Of a DNA stretch of 64,000 nt, positions 1-10,310 are shown in pieces. Numbering within the stretch: the stretch's first letter is position 1; every line of letters starts with the position of its first letter. Both the position numbers and the translations under genes were made by a program. The notes under the pieces are model-generated. The model made no database searches and was not told the DNA's origin. It saw only the letters and a program-made list of their open reading frames with translations. Source of the stretch: Triticum aestivum (lineage: Eukaryota; Streptophyta; Magnoliopsida; Poales; Poaceae). Where the stretch lies: the NCBI RefSeq assembly GCF_018294505.1, contig NC_057811.1:408047452-408111451 (forward strand), read 5' to 3'.

Positions 1-720
1 ACTTCCTTTACCATTGCTTAATAAGGCACTCTTCCCCAATATTCTATCAGCATTCTAAAAGAAGAAACAAGCAGACACATAACAGGTTTAGCATGTACTA
101 GTATATGAAACTCATTTCGGTGAACCAGTTCATTAGTAAGGTGGACAAGATTAAACTACCAAGTCGTCTATTGCCAAGTAGTACATTATAAAAGTATCAA
201 ACAAACATATATCTATGTCCTATGGTCACTGCATTGTCTTGCCAAATCAAATTAGAGACACAGTTCAAATCATATCAGTTCAAGAGAAAGCAGCACTGAA
301 AGAATACAAAGCGTGGGAAACTACACTGCACAACAAGATTTCAGATGGGTACCACGGGTCTACATGTACAACAACACTATTGGCCCTGTTGTGATGCTAG
401 TAATGTGTATGATATGAGAAGTCAACTATATACACAATTGAAATTGAAATCAACAGAGCTATTTATAATAGCAAACCTGTTAAAGAAACATGCATAAACA
501 TACCTGTTGTGCCATTGGAGTTTTTATTGGATCATTCAATTTAAAAATAAGTTTGTATGAGTAAATACAATGATACAAGAGCAAAGCAGTATGCACGATA
601 GCAATGGAATCTTAAATGAGAACAGTTGTTCTTCAGGTTTAAGCACTTGTTCTACATGAATAGAGTACAGTAAGACGCAAGCATATAGTACTTAAAATAA
701 AATGAGCTCATAGACCTTAC

Positions 721-870
721 CACATTCTTGGTTCGGGACCAGTACAGAACAAGGTGTTCCCAGTCATCATCCAGTAAATGTGTCTCAGGAGAACGTAAGG
801 GAATTTGATGAGTTTCTTTGCCAGTGAAGTATGTTTTCTTCAAGTAATTCCGATACTGCCATCAAGCATT
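721..870 (-). other. Exon with plant transposase (Ptta/En/Spm-like) motif
   Basis: The borders are AG|AATGC at 870 and AATGTG|gtaagg at 721. The open frame reads WQYRNYLKKTYFTGKE near its start and LDDDWEHLVLYWSRTKNV at its end. This basic helix followed by a DDxWxxLVxxW block is the pattern I associate with the Transposase_24-type plant transposase domain. A TGA precedes WQYRN, consistent with CGA to TGA decay. The next intron covers 55-720 and the following exon starts at 54. Confidence 0.5.
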
Positions 871-1647
871 CTTGAAGATAGCAGAGGTATTAGCACAGGT
901 TACCTCATCCTGAGTTTCCAAATCGGTCCTTCTCTATAGAGAAAAATGGGAAAATTTTCTGTATTATAACCATCATGGAGGTAGAATGTATGGGACAAAG
1001 CAAAGTAATTGCCATGAATAACATTACTTACACATAACTCCTGGACAAACACCTGCAACTGGCATTTTCCTTCATCTTCAGTATAATATTTCCATGATGG
1101 GAAGATACGCACATAGAATTTAACAACATCAAATGCGATAGATGCCAAACTATGAATGGCTGGTTGTGCTTCCTCCACAGGAATATGTGTACTAATTGGT
1201 GCAGTTGGGGTTCGCCGTGGTAGTACTGGCGGTTTGGGAACTGGAGCTGCCTTACTAACTGCTCTTGTTTGGGAGCTCTGTGGTGGAGATGGTGCTGTGT
1301 CAACGGGAACTGGGTTACTATCTACTGGGGTTGCGGTTAGATTGGGTGAAGCTGGTTCTTTGTCCATCGCAGTAGGGGTAAAATCTGCGAGAGTCTGGGA
1401 TATGTGTGGTAGGGCTGGTTCTCATGCATGTACAACGGGGTGCTATCTCCACCAAGAGGTAGCACTGTTTTATTTGAAGACCATGTTTTTACTCCGCTAG
1501 ATACTGCCATCACCCGCTCCAATTCAATTGGCTGATAAACAGGAAACATAGTTGAATGTACAGACATTGTATGAGAGACAGATGCAATAGATAGTGTGGA
1601 AAAAAGAGGGCATGAAATAGTTGACATGCATATTGTTTAACTAAAAC

Positions 1648-1865
1648 GGATAGCATGACATAATTTCACATATATGATGTCTATCTAAACTGGATAGCAT
1701 AGCATAATTCAAAGATATGATGACTAACTGAACAGGATCGCATGACATAATTCACATACTTGTTATCTAAGTAATCAGGATCGCATGATTTAATTCACAT
1801 ATGTGATTTATATGCTAAGCAGAGGGCATTCGCATATATGATGTCTGAACTAAGAATATGGTGTT
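1648..1865. repeat. Intronic minisatellite, unit about 43-44 bp
   Basis: Units starting GGATAGCAT or GGATCGCAT begin at about 1648, 1692, 1735 and 1778 (spacings 44, 43 and 43). Each contains a CATGACATAATTCACATA-like core followed by ATGATGTCTAACTAAACAG-like sequence. A degenerate fifth unit follows. The array lies in the intron between exons 1032-1531 and 1956-2021. A related, more decayed version occupies the paralogous intron at about 24800-24990. Confidence 0.7.
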
Positions 1866-1955
1866 GAATATTGTGTATATGATGTCTAAACTATGCAATG
1901 CAAGACACCATATGCATGATATGAGAAGTATAGCCGTGCAAGTTAGAGCATACAC

Positions 1956-2021
1956 CTCGGTGGGGGAATAGGACTGGTCATCTGTCTCTGAATCCATCTC
2001 TGAGGAGTTATCAGGACCCAA
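1956..2021 (-). other. Second half of the exon split by the Gypsy insertion
   Basis: On the minus strand this encodes GPDNSSEMDSETDDQSYSPTE and ends at a GT donor (gtgtatgct). The first half is 24638-24721, preceded by the acceptor gtgaatcag. Joining the halves with one CCCAA copy gives one open frame through the junction codon GGT. The target was therefore an intact exon when the retrotransposon inserted. Confidence 0.7.
2017..2021. repeat. Target-site duplication CCCAA, left copy
   Basis: CCCAA immediately precedes the 5' LTR (TGAGGGAG) and recurs directly after the 3' LTR at 24633-24637. It is a perfect 5-bp duplication and defines a single insertion event for the whole 22.6-kb composite. 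Confidence 0.93.
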
Positions 2022-2491
2022 TGAGGGAGTCCTGGATTAGGGGGTCCTCGGACAACCGGACTATATACTTCTGCCGGACTGTTGGGCTATGAAGATACAA
2101 GACTCAAGACTTCGTCCCGTGTCCGGATGGGACTCTCCTTGGCGTGGAAGGCAAGCTTGGCAATACAGATATGTAGATCTCCTCCCTTGTAACCGACTCT
2201 ATGTAACCCTAGCCCCCTCCGGTGTCTATATAAACCGGAGGGTTTAGTCCGTAGGACAACAACAATCATACCATAGGCTAGCTTCTAGGGTTTAGCCTCT
2301 ACGATCTTGAGGTAGATCAACTCTTGTAATACTCATGTCATCAAGATCAATCAAGCAGGAAGTAAGGTATTACCTCCATCGAGAGGGCCCGAACCTGGGT
2401 AAACATCGTGTCCCCCGCCTCCTATTACCATCCGCCTTAGACGCACAGTTCGGGACCCCCTACCCGAGATCCGCCGGTTTTGACACCGACA
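2022..2491 (+). repeat. 5' LTR of the Fatima-like Gypsy
   Basis: This 470-bp copy starts TGAGGGAG and ends GACACCGACA. It matches 24163-24632 with about 16 substitutions and no length change. A TATA-like TATATAAA at 2227-2234 is the likely LTR promoter, with transcription expected about 30 bp downstream. Confidence 0.93.
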
Positions 2492-2492
2492 T

Positions 2493-2510
2493 TGGTGCTT
2501 TCATTGAGAG
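2493..2510 (+). promoter_or_regulatory. Primer-binding site of the Fatima-like Gypsy
   Basis: TGGTGCTTTCATTGAGAG begins two bases after the LTR terminal CA, where minus-strand synthesis is primed. The TGG start is complementary to a tRNA CCA end. I did not identify the tRNA with confidence. Confidence 0.75.
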
Positions 2511-2735
2511 TTCCACTGTGCCGTCACCATAAGGCTTGATGGCTCCTTCGATCATCGACAACGATGCGATCCAGGGTGAGGTTTTCCTCCCCGGACAGAT
2601 CTTCGTATTCGGCGGCTTCGTACTGCGGTCCAACTCGCTTGGCCATCTGGAGCAGATCAAGAGCTACGCCCCTGGCCATCAGGTCAGGTTTGGAAACTTG
2701 AACTATACTGCCGACATTCGCGGAGATTTGAGCCC

Positions 2736-3428
2736 ATGTCAGGTGCGCCGCACAATCACGACGAGCATGACTTAGCTCTGCCGTCGGATAGTGTTCGGGA
2801 GATCACACCTGCAACTACTCCGGCCCCCAATCCAGAACAAATTGCGCCATCTGAGGACGGGTGGATGGACCCCGCCACGGAGGCCGCACACTCAGTGGAG
2901 ATAGAGCCGAATACTGACTTCACCTCCTACGAGACCCGTGTTGCCGAACCATTGGATTCGTCCCCGGCCATGGACCCCGAGCCGCCTGCGTCCGTGCCTA
3001 TCGAATCCAATTGGGCACCGATCATGGAGTTTACCTCTGCAGATATCTTTCAGCACTCGCCTTTTGGCGACGTGCTAAACTCGTTGAAGTCTCTCTCCCT
3101 GTCAGGAGACCCTTGGCCGAACTATGTCCGGCTAGAATGGGATGCAGACGACGAAGAAATTCGCTCCCCACCCACCACCCACTTAGTAGCCACTGTCGAC
3201 GATTTAACCGACATGCTCGACTTCGGCTCCGAAGACATCGATGGTATGGACGACGATGCAGGAGACGAACAAGAACCACCGCCCACAGGGCGCTGGACTG
3301 CCACCTCATCATATGATATATACATGGTGGACACCCCCAAAGAAGGCGATGGAGATAAGACAACAAAGGATAATCCCTCCAAGAAGCAATCCAAGCACCG
3401 ACGTCAGTGGCGCCACTCTAGACAATAA
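2736..3428 (+). pseudogene. Gag N-terminal region of the Fatima-like Gypsy (interrupted)
   Basis: The ORF starts MSGAPHNHDEHDLALP and encodes an acidic, proline- and serine-rich 230-aa segment with the blocks FTSADIFQHSPFGD, LNSLKSLSLSGDPWPNY and DDLTDMLDFGSEDIDGMDDD. It ends in a basic tail (KKQSKHRRQWRHSRQ). The natural continuation (DSAEDDDNPLQPDLERED) lies in another frame before 3490, so there is an indel near 3400-3430. The Angela-like insertion then breaks the gene at 3495, and coding resumes after 12021. I recognise it as the N-terminal part of Gag in this family; no enzyme domain is expected. Confidence 0.7.
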
Positions 3429-3489
3429 CGCTCCGGATAGTGCCGAAGACGACGATAATCCCCTCCAGCCAGACCTCGAGCGGGAGGAT

Positions 3490-3494
3490 GAACA
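3490..3494. repeat. Target-site duplication GAACA of the Angela-like Copia (left)
   Basis: GAACA precedes the TGAAGGAAAT LTR start and recurs at 12022-12026 just after the 3' LTR. It is a perfect 5-bp duplication inside the gag gene of the host Gypsy. Confidence 0.93.
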
Positions 3495-5211
3495 TGAAGG
3501 AAATATGCCCTAGAGGCAATAATAAAGTTATTATTTATTTCCTTATATCATGATAAATGTTTATTATTCATGCTAGAATTGTATTAACCGGAAACTTGAT
3601 ACATGTGTGAATACATAGACAAACAGAGTGTCACTAGTATGCCTCTACTTGACTAGCTCGTTAATCAAAGATGGTTATGTTTCCTAGCCATTGACATGAG
3701 TTGTCATTTGATTAACGGGATCACATCATTAGGAGAATGATGTGATTGACTTGACCCATTTCGTTAGCTTAGCACTCGATCGTTTAGTATGTTGCTATTG
3801 CTTTCTTCATGACTTATACATGTTCCTATGACTATGAGATTATGCAACTCCCGTTTACCAGAGGAACACTTTGTGTGCTACCAAACGTCACAACGTAACT
3901 GGGTGATTATAAAGGTGCTCTACAGGTGTCTCCGAAGGTACTTGTTGGGTTGGCGTATTTCAAGATTAGGATTTGTCACTCCGATTGTCGGAGAGGTATC
4001 TCTGGGCCCACTCGGTAATGCACATCACTATAAGCCTTGCAAGCATTGCAACTAATGAGCTAGTTGCGGGATGATGTATTACGGAACGAGTAAAGAGACT
4101 TGCCGGTAACGAGATTGAACTAGGTATTGAGATACCGACGATCGAATCTCGGGCAAGTAACATACCGATGACAAAGGGAACAACGTATGTTGTTATGCGG
4201 TCTGACCGATAAAGATCTTCGTAAAATATGTGGGAACCAATATGAGCATCCATCTTCCGCTATTGGTTATTGACCGGAGAGGTGTCTCGGCCATGTCTAC
4301 ATAGTTCTCGAACCCGTAGGGTCCGCACGCTTAACGTTACGATGACGGTTATATTATGAGTTTATGTGTTTTGATGTACCGAAGGAGTTCAGAGTCCTGG
4401 ATGAGATTGGGGACATGACGAGGAGTCTCGAAATGGCCGAGACGTAAAGATCGATATATTGGACGACTATATTTGGACTTCGGAAAGGTTCCGAGTGATT
4501 CGGGTATTTTTCGGAGTACCGGAGAGTTACAAGAATTCGTATTGGGCCTTGATGGGCCATACGGGAAAGGAGAGAAAGGCCCCAAAGGGTGGCCGCACCC
4601 CTCCCCATGGACTAGTCCGAATTGGACTAGGGAGGGGGGGCGCCCCCTTCCTTCTTTCTCCTTATCCCTTCCCTTCTCCTATTCCAACAAGGAAAGGAGG
4701 AGTCCTACTCCCGGTGGGAGTAGGACTCCCCCCTTGGCGTGCCCTCCTCCTTGGCCGGCGGCCTCCCCCTTGCTCCTTTATATACGGGGGCAGGGGGGCA
4801 CCCCATGGACACAACAATTGATCTATTGATCTCTTAGCCGTGTGCGGTGCCCCCCTCCACCATATTACACCTCGATAATATCGTAGCGGTGCTTAGGCGA
4901 AGCCCTGCGTCGGTAGAACATCATCATCGTCACCACGCCGTCGTGCTGACGAAACTCTCCCTCAACACTCGGCTGGATCAGAGTTCGAGGGACATCATCG
5001 AGCTGAACGTGTGCTGAACTCGGAGGTGCCATGCGTTCGGTACTTGATCGGTCGGATCGTGAAGACGTACGACTACATCAACCGCGTTGTGTTAACGCTT
5101 CCGCTTTCGGTCTACGAGGGTACGTGGACAACACTCTCCCCTCTCGTTGCTATGCATCACCATGATCTTGCGTGTGCGTAGGATTTTTTTTTGAAATTAC
5201 TACGTTATACA
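3495..5211 (+). repeat. 5' LTR of the Angela-like Copia
   Basis: It starts TGAAGGAAATATGCCCTAG and ends at ACGTTATACA just before the PBS. The 3' LTR ends ACGTTCCCCAACA, so the 5' copy has a small deletion at its end. A TATA-like TTTATATA at 4777-4784 is followed by a C-rich leader. Short ORFs predicted here are not genes. Confidence 0.93.
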
Positions 5212-5212
5212 G

Positions 5213-5229
5213 TGGTATCAGAGCCAGGT
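5213..5229 (+). promoter_or_regulatory. Primer-binding site (initiator-Met tRNA) of the Angela-like Copia
   Basis: TGGTATCAGAGCCAGGT lies one base after the 5' LTR end. TGGTATCAGAGC is the standard initiator-methionine tRNA complement of plant Copia elements. Confidence 0.92.
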
Positions 5230-6501
5230 TTTATGCGTTGATGCTATGCACGACTAGAACACAAGTGAGTTGTGGGCGATATAAGTCATACTGCTTACCA
5301 GCATGTCATACTTTGGTTCGGCGGTATTGTGAGATGAAGCGGCCCGGACCGACATTACGCGTACGCTTACGCGAGACTGGTTTCACCGTTGCGAGCACTC
5401 GTTGCTTAAAGGTGACTGGCGGGTGTCTGTCTCTCTCACTTTAGTTGAACCGAGTGTGGCTACGCCCGGTCCTTGCGAAGGTTAAAACAGCACCAACTTG
5501 ACAAACTATCGTTGTGGTTTTGATGCGTAGGTAAGAACGGTTCTTGCTAAGCCCGTAGCAGCCACGTAAAACTTGCAACAACAAAGTAGAGGACGTCTAA
5601 CTTGTTTTTGCAGGGCATGTTGTGATGTGATATGGTCAAGACATGATGCTATATTTTATTGTATGAGATGATCATGTTTTGTAACCGAGTTATCGGCAAC
5701 TGGCAGGAGCCATATGGTTGTCGCTTTATTGTATGAAATGCAATTGCCATGTAATTGTTTTACTTTATCACTAAGCGGTAGCGATAGTCGTAAAAGCAAT
5801 AGTTGGCGAGACGACAACGATGCTACGATGGAGATCAAGGTGTCGCGCCGGTGACGATGGTGATCATGACGGTGCTTCGGAGATGGAGATCACAAGCACA
5901 AGATGATGATGGCCATATCATATCACTTATATTGATTGCATGTGATGTTTATCTTTTATGCATCTTATCTTGCTTTGATTGACGGTAGCATTATAAGTTG
6001 ATCCCTCACTAAAATTTCAAGATAAAAGTGTTCTCCCTGAGTATGCACCGTTGCGAAAGTTCTTCGTGCTGAGACACCACGTGATGATCGGGTGTGATAG
6101 GCTCTACGTTCAAATACAACGGGTGCAAAACAGTTGCACACGCGGAATACTCAGGTTAAACTTGACGAGCCTAGCATATGCAGATATGGCCTCGGAACAC
6201 GGAGACCGAAAGGTCGAGCGTGAATCATATAGTAGATATGATCAACATAGTGATGTTCACCATTGAAACTACTCCATCTCACGTGATGATCGGACATGGT
6301 TTAGTTGATATGGATCACGTGATCACTTAGAGGATTAGAGGGATGTCTGTCTAAGTGGGAGTTCTTAAGTAATATGATTAATTGAACTTAAATTTATCAT
6401 GAACTTAGTCCTGATAGTATTTTTGCAAATTATGTTGTAGATCAATAGCTCGCGTTGTTGCTTCCCTGTGTTTATTTTTGATATGTTCCTAGAGAAAAAT
6501 T

Positions 6502-7260
6502 ATGTTGAAAGATGTTAGTAGCAAAGATGCGGATTGGATCCGTGATCTGAGGATTATCCTCATTGCTGCACAGAAGAATTATGTCCTTGATGCACCGCTA
6601 GGTGACAGACCTATTGCAGGAGCAGATGCAGACGTTATGAACGTTTGGCTAGCTCAATATGATGACTACTTGATAGTTTAGTGCACCATGCTTAACGGCT
6701 TAGAATCGGGACTTCAAAGACGTTTTGAACGTCATGGACCATATGAGATGTTCCAGGAGTTGAAGTTAATATTTCAAGCAAATACCCAAGTTGAGAGATA
6801 TGAAGTCTCCAATAAGTTCTATAGCTAAAAGATGGAGGAGAATAGCTCAAGCAGTGAGCATGTGCTCAGATTGTCTGGGTACTACAATCGCTTGAATCAA
6901 GTGGGAGTTAATCTTCCAGATAAAATAGTGATTGACAGAATTCTCTAGTCACCATCACCAAGTTAGTAGAACTTCGTGATGAACTATAGTACGCAAGGGA
7001 TGACGAAAGTAATTCCCGAGCTCTTCGTGATGCTAAAATCGACGAAGGTAGAAATTAAAAAAAAACATCAAGTGTTGATGGTTGACGAGACCACTAGTTT
7101 CAAGAAAAGGGCAAAGGGAAGAAGGGGAACTTCAAGAAGAACGACAAGCAAGTTGCTGCTCAAGTGAAGAAGCCTAAGTCTGGTCCTAAGCCTGAGACTA
7201 AGTGCTTCTACTGCAAAGGGACTGGTCACTGGAAGCGGAACTACCCCAACTATTTGGTGG
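6502..7260 (+). pseudogene. Degenerate Copia Gag with altered zinc knuckle
   Basis: Starting at ATG 6502, the frame reads MLKDVSSKDADWIRDLR and continues with Gag-like text (MNVWLAQYDDYL, GLQRRFERHGPYEMFQEL, VLRLSGYYNRLNQVGV). In-frame stops appear near 6679, 6826 and 6946. After a frame change a basic linker leads to a zinc knuckle at about 7200-7250, CFYCKGTGHWKRNY, in which the last cysteine of CX2CX4HX4C is a tyrosine. In an intact element this protein packages the RNA into virus-like particles; this copy cannot encode it. Confidence 0.75.
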
Positions 7261-7744
7261 ATAAGAAGGATGGCAAAGTGAACAAAGGTATATTGGATAT
7301 ACATGTTATTGATGTGTACTTTACTAGTGTTTATAGCAACCCCTCGGTATTTGATACTGGTTCAATTGCTAAGAGTAGTAACTCGAAACGGGAGTTGCAG
7401 AATAAACAGAGACTAGTAAAAGGCGAGGTGACGATGTGTGTTGTAAGTAGTTCCAAGATTGATATGATCATCATCGCACACTCCCTATACTTTCGGGATT
7501 AGTGTTAAAACTAAATAAGTGTTATTTGGTGTTTGCGTTGAGCATGAATATGATTTGATCATGTTTGTTGCAATACGGTTATTCATTTAAATTAGAGAAT
7601 AATTGTTGTTCTGTTTACATGAATAAAACCTTCTATGGTCATACACCCAATAAAATGGTTTGTTGGATCTCGATCGTAGTGATACACATATTTCATAATA
7701 ATGAAGCCAAAAGATGCAAAGTTAATAATGATAGTGCAACTTAA

Positions 7745-8510
7745 TTGTGGCACTGCCGTTTAGGTCATATTGGTGTAAAGCGCATGAAGAAACTCCATAC
7801 TGATGGGATTTTGGAATCACTTGATTATGAATCACTTGATGCTTGCGAACCGTGCCTCATGGGCAAGATGACTAAAAACGCCGTTCTCCGGAACTATGGA
7901 GAGAGCAACAGATTTGTTGGAAATCATACATACAGATGTATGTGGTCCGATGAATATTGAGGCTCGTAGCAGGTATTATTAATTTCTAACCTTCACAGAT
8001 GATTTGAGCAGATATGGGTATATCTACTTAATGAAACAGAAGTCTGAAACATTTGAAAAGTTCATATAATTTCAGAGTGAAGTGGAAAATCATCGTAACA
8101 AGAAAATAAAGTTTCTACGATCTGATCGTGGAGAAGAGTATTTGAGTTACGAGTTTGGCCTTCAGTAAAAACAATGTGAAATAGTTTCACTACTCACGCC
8201 ACCTGGAACACCACAGTGTAATGGTGTGTCTGAACATCGTAACCGTACTTTATTAGATATGGTGCAATATATGATGCCTCTTACCGATCTACCACTATCG
8301 TTTTGGGGTTATGCATTAGAGACAACTACATTCACGTTAAATAGGGTACCATCTAGTTGAGACGACATCTTATGAACTGTGGTTTGGCAAGAAACCAAAG
8401 TTGTCGTTTCTTAAAATTTGGGGTTGTGATGCTTATATGAAAAGTTTCATACTGATAAGCTCAAACCCAAATCGGAGAAATATGTCTTCATAGGATACCC
8501 AAAGGAGACT
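7745..8510 (+). pseudogene. Degenerate Copia GAG-pre-integrase and integrase
   Basis: WHCRLGHIGVKRMKKLH and CEPCLMGK at 7745-7890 form the HHCC zinc-binding region. A frameshift near 7900 precedes integrase core text: HTDVCGPM, FTDDLSRYGYIYLMK, FLRSDRGEEYL and GVSEHRNRTLLDM. The D, D and E positions can be picked out, but stops and frame changes separate them (for example near 7980, 8070, 8166 and 8358). An intact integrase would insert the cDNA into the genome. Confidence 0.75.
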
Positions 8511-10020
8511 ATGGGGTACACCTTCTATCACAGATCCGAAGGCAAGACATTCGTTGCTAAGTATGGATCCTTTCTAGAGAAGGAGTTTCTCTCGAAAGAA
8601 GTGAGTGGGAGGAAAGTAGAACTTGATGAGGTAATTGTACCTGCTCCCTTATTGGAAAGTAGTTCATCGCAGAAACCAGTTTCTGTGACGCCTATACCAA
8701 TTAGTGAGGAAGTTAATGATGATGATCATGGAACTTCAGATCAAGTTATTACTGAACCTCGTAGGTCAACCAGAGTAAGATCCGCACCAGAGTGGTACGG
8801 TAATCCTGTTCTGGAGGTTATGTTACTAGACCATGACGAACCTACGAACTATGAAGAAGCGATGGTGAGCCCAGATTCCGCAAAATGGCTTGAGGCCATG
8901 AAATCTGAGATGAGATCCATGTATGAGAACAAAGTATGGACTTTGATTGACTTGCCCAATGATCGGCGAGCCATTGAGATTAAATGGATCTTCAAGAGGA
9001 AGACGGACGCTGATAGTAGTGTTACTATCTACAAAGCTAGAATTGTCGCAAAAGGTTTTCGACAAGTTTAAGGTGTTGACTACGATGAGAGTTTCTCACT
9101 CGTATCTATGCTTAAGTCTGTCCGAATCATGTTAGCAATTGCCGCATTTTATGAAATCTGGCAAATGGATAAACAAAACTGCATTCCTTAATGGATTTAT
9201 TAAAGAAGAGTTGTATATGATGCAACCAGAAGGTTTTGTCAATCCTAAAGGTGCTAACAAAATATGCAAGCTCCAGCGATCCATCTATGGACTGGTGCAA
9301 GCATCTCGGAGTTGGAATATACGCTTTGATAAGTTGATCAAAGCATATAGTTTTATACAGACTTGCGGTGAAGCCTGTATTTACAAGAAAGTGAGTGGGA
9401 GCACTACAACATTTCTGATAAGTATATGTGAATGACATATTGTTGATCGGAAATAATGTAGAATTATTCTGCAAAGCATAAAGGAGTGTTTGAAAGGAGT
9501 TTTTCAAAGAAAGACCTCGGTGAAGCTGCTTACATATTGAGCATCAAGATCTATAGAGATAGATCAAGACGCTTGATAAGTTTTTTCAATGAGTACATAC
9601 CTTAACAAGATTTTGAAGTGGTTCAAAATGGAACAGTCAAAGAAAGAGTTTCTTGCCTGTGTTACAAGGTGTGAAATTGAGTAAGACTCAAAGCCCGACC
9701 ACGGCAGAAGATAGAAAAAGAATGAAAGTCATTCCCTATGCCTCGGCCATAGGTTCTATAAAGTATGCCATGCTGTGTACCAGATCTATTGTATACCCTA
9801 CACTGATTTTGGCAAGGGAGTACAATAGTGATCTAGGAGTAGATCACTGGACAGCGGTCAAAATTATCCTTACTGGAATAAGGATATGTTTCTCGATTAT
9901 GGAAGTGACAAAAGGTTCGTCGTAAAGGGTTACGTCGATGCAAGTTTTGACACTAATCTAGATGACTCTAAGTCTCGGTCTAGATACATATTGAAAGTGG
10001 GAGCAATTAGCTAGAGTAGC
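8511..10020 (+). pseudogene. Degenerate Copia reverse transcriptase and RNaseH
   Basis: The longest open piece (8511-9071) contains NYEEAMVSPDSAKWLEAM, WTLIDLPNDRRAIEIKWIF and YKARIVAKGFRQV, the N-terminal part of Copia RT, and ends in a TAA where GVDYDESFSLVS should follow. In another frame 9139-9435 has FLNGFIKEELYMMQPEGFV and ICKLQRSIYGLVQASRSWN. The usual YVDD is destroyed: text near 9420-9450 reads SICE*NDILLIGN. RNaseH fragments (YASAIGSIKYAMLCTR, GYVDASFDTNLDDSKSRS) lie at 9730-10000. At least six disruptions rule out a product. Confidence 0.78.
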
Positions 10021-10146
10021 TCCGTGCAGAGCATTGTAGACATAGAAATTTGCAAAATACTTACGGATCTGAATGTGACAGACCCGTTGACTAAAATTAT
10101 CTCACAAGCAAAACATGATCACACCGTAGTACTCTTTGGGTGTTAA

Positions 10147-10277
10147 TCACATAGCGATGTGAACTAGATTACTGACTCTAGTAAACCCTTTGGGTGTTGG
10201 TCACATGATGATGTGAACTATGGGTGTTAATCACATGGTGATGTGAACTATTGATGTTAAATCACATGGCGATGTGA
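10147..10277 (+). repeat. Four short direct repeats, each an inverted TCACAT-N4-ATGTGA
   Basis: TCACAT-N4-ATGTGA occurs at 10147-10162, 10201-10216, 10231-10246 and 10262-10277, each followed by AAC and preceded by GTTAA or GTTGG. They sit between RNaseH remnants and the 3' LTR. Repetition just upstream of the polypurine tract is typical of this Copia group, but the function is unknown to me. Confidence 0.85.
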
Positions 10278-10300
10278 ACTAGATTATTGACTCTAGTGCA

Positions 10301-10310
10301 AGTGGGAGAC
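10301..10310 (+). promoter_or_regulatory. Polypurine tract of the Angela-like Copia
   Basis: AGTGGGAGAC directly abuts the 3' LTR start at 10311. This is the plus-strand priming position. Confidence 0.8.

Larger units (their letters stand above)
1..2021 (-). pseudogene. Plant transposase-like gene (En/Spm type), 3' part, split by a retrotransposon
   Basis: This is a spliced minus-strand gene running off the left edge. Inferred exons, in gene order: 1956-2021 (second half of a split exon), 1032-1531, 904-958, 721-870 and 1-54, most with GT/AG borders and pyrimidine-rich acceptors. Exon 721-870 encodes LKKTYFTGKE and then DDDWEHLVLYW, which resembles the plant Ptta/En/Spm transposase family (recognised from memory). 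Exon 1032-1531 encodes a VMxxSGVKTW motif, a proline-rich linker and an aromatic stretch (FYVRIFPSWKYY), but in more than one frame. An in-frame TGA lies near 862-864, and exon 904-958 has no frame that joins both neighbours cleanly, so I call it decayed. The 5' part continues at 24638-25740. It could instead be a domesticated transposase gene with wrongly inferred borders. Catalytic residues are not visible here. Confidence 0.5.

Noticed and set aside
3828..4055. Identical small ORFs at 3828-4055 and 10643-10870 (75 codons)
   Set aside because: They recur only because both lie in LTRs of the same Copia; LTR ORFs of this kind are not genes.
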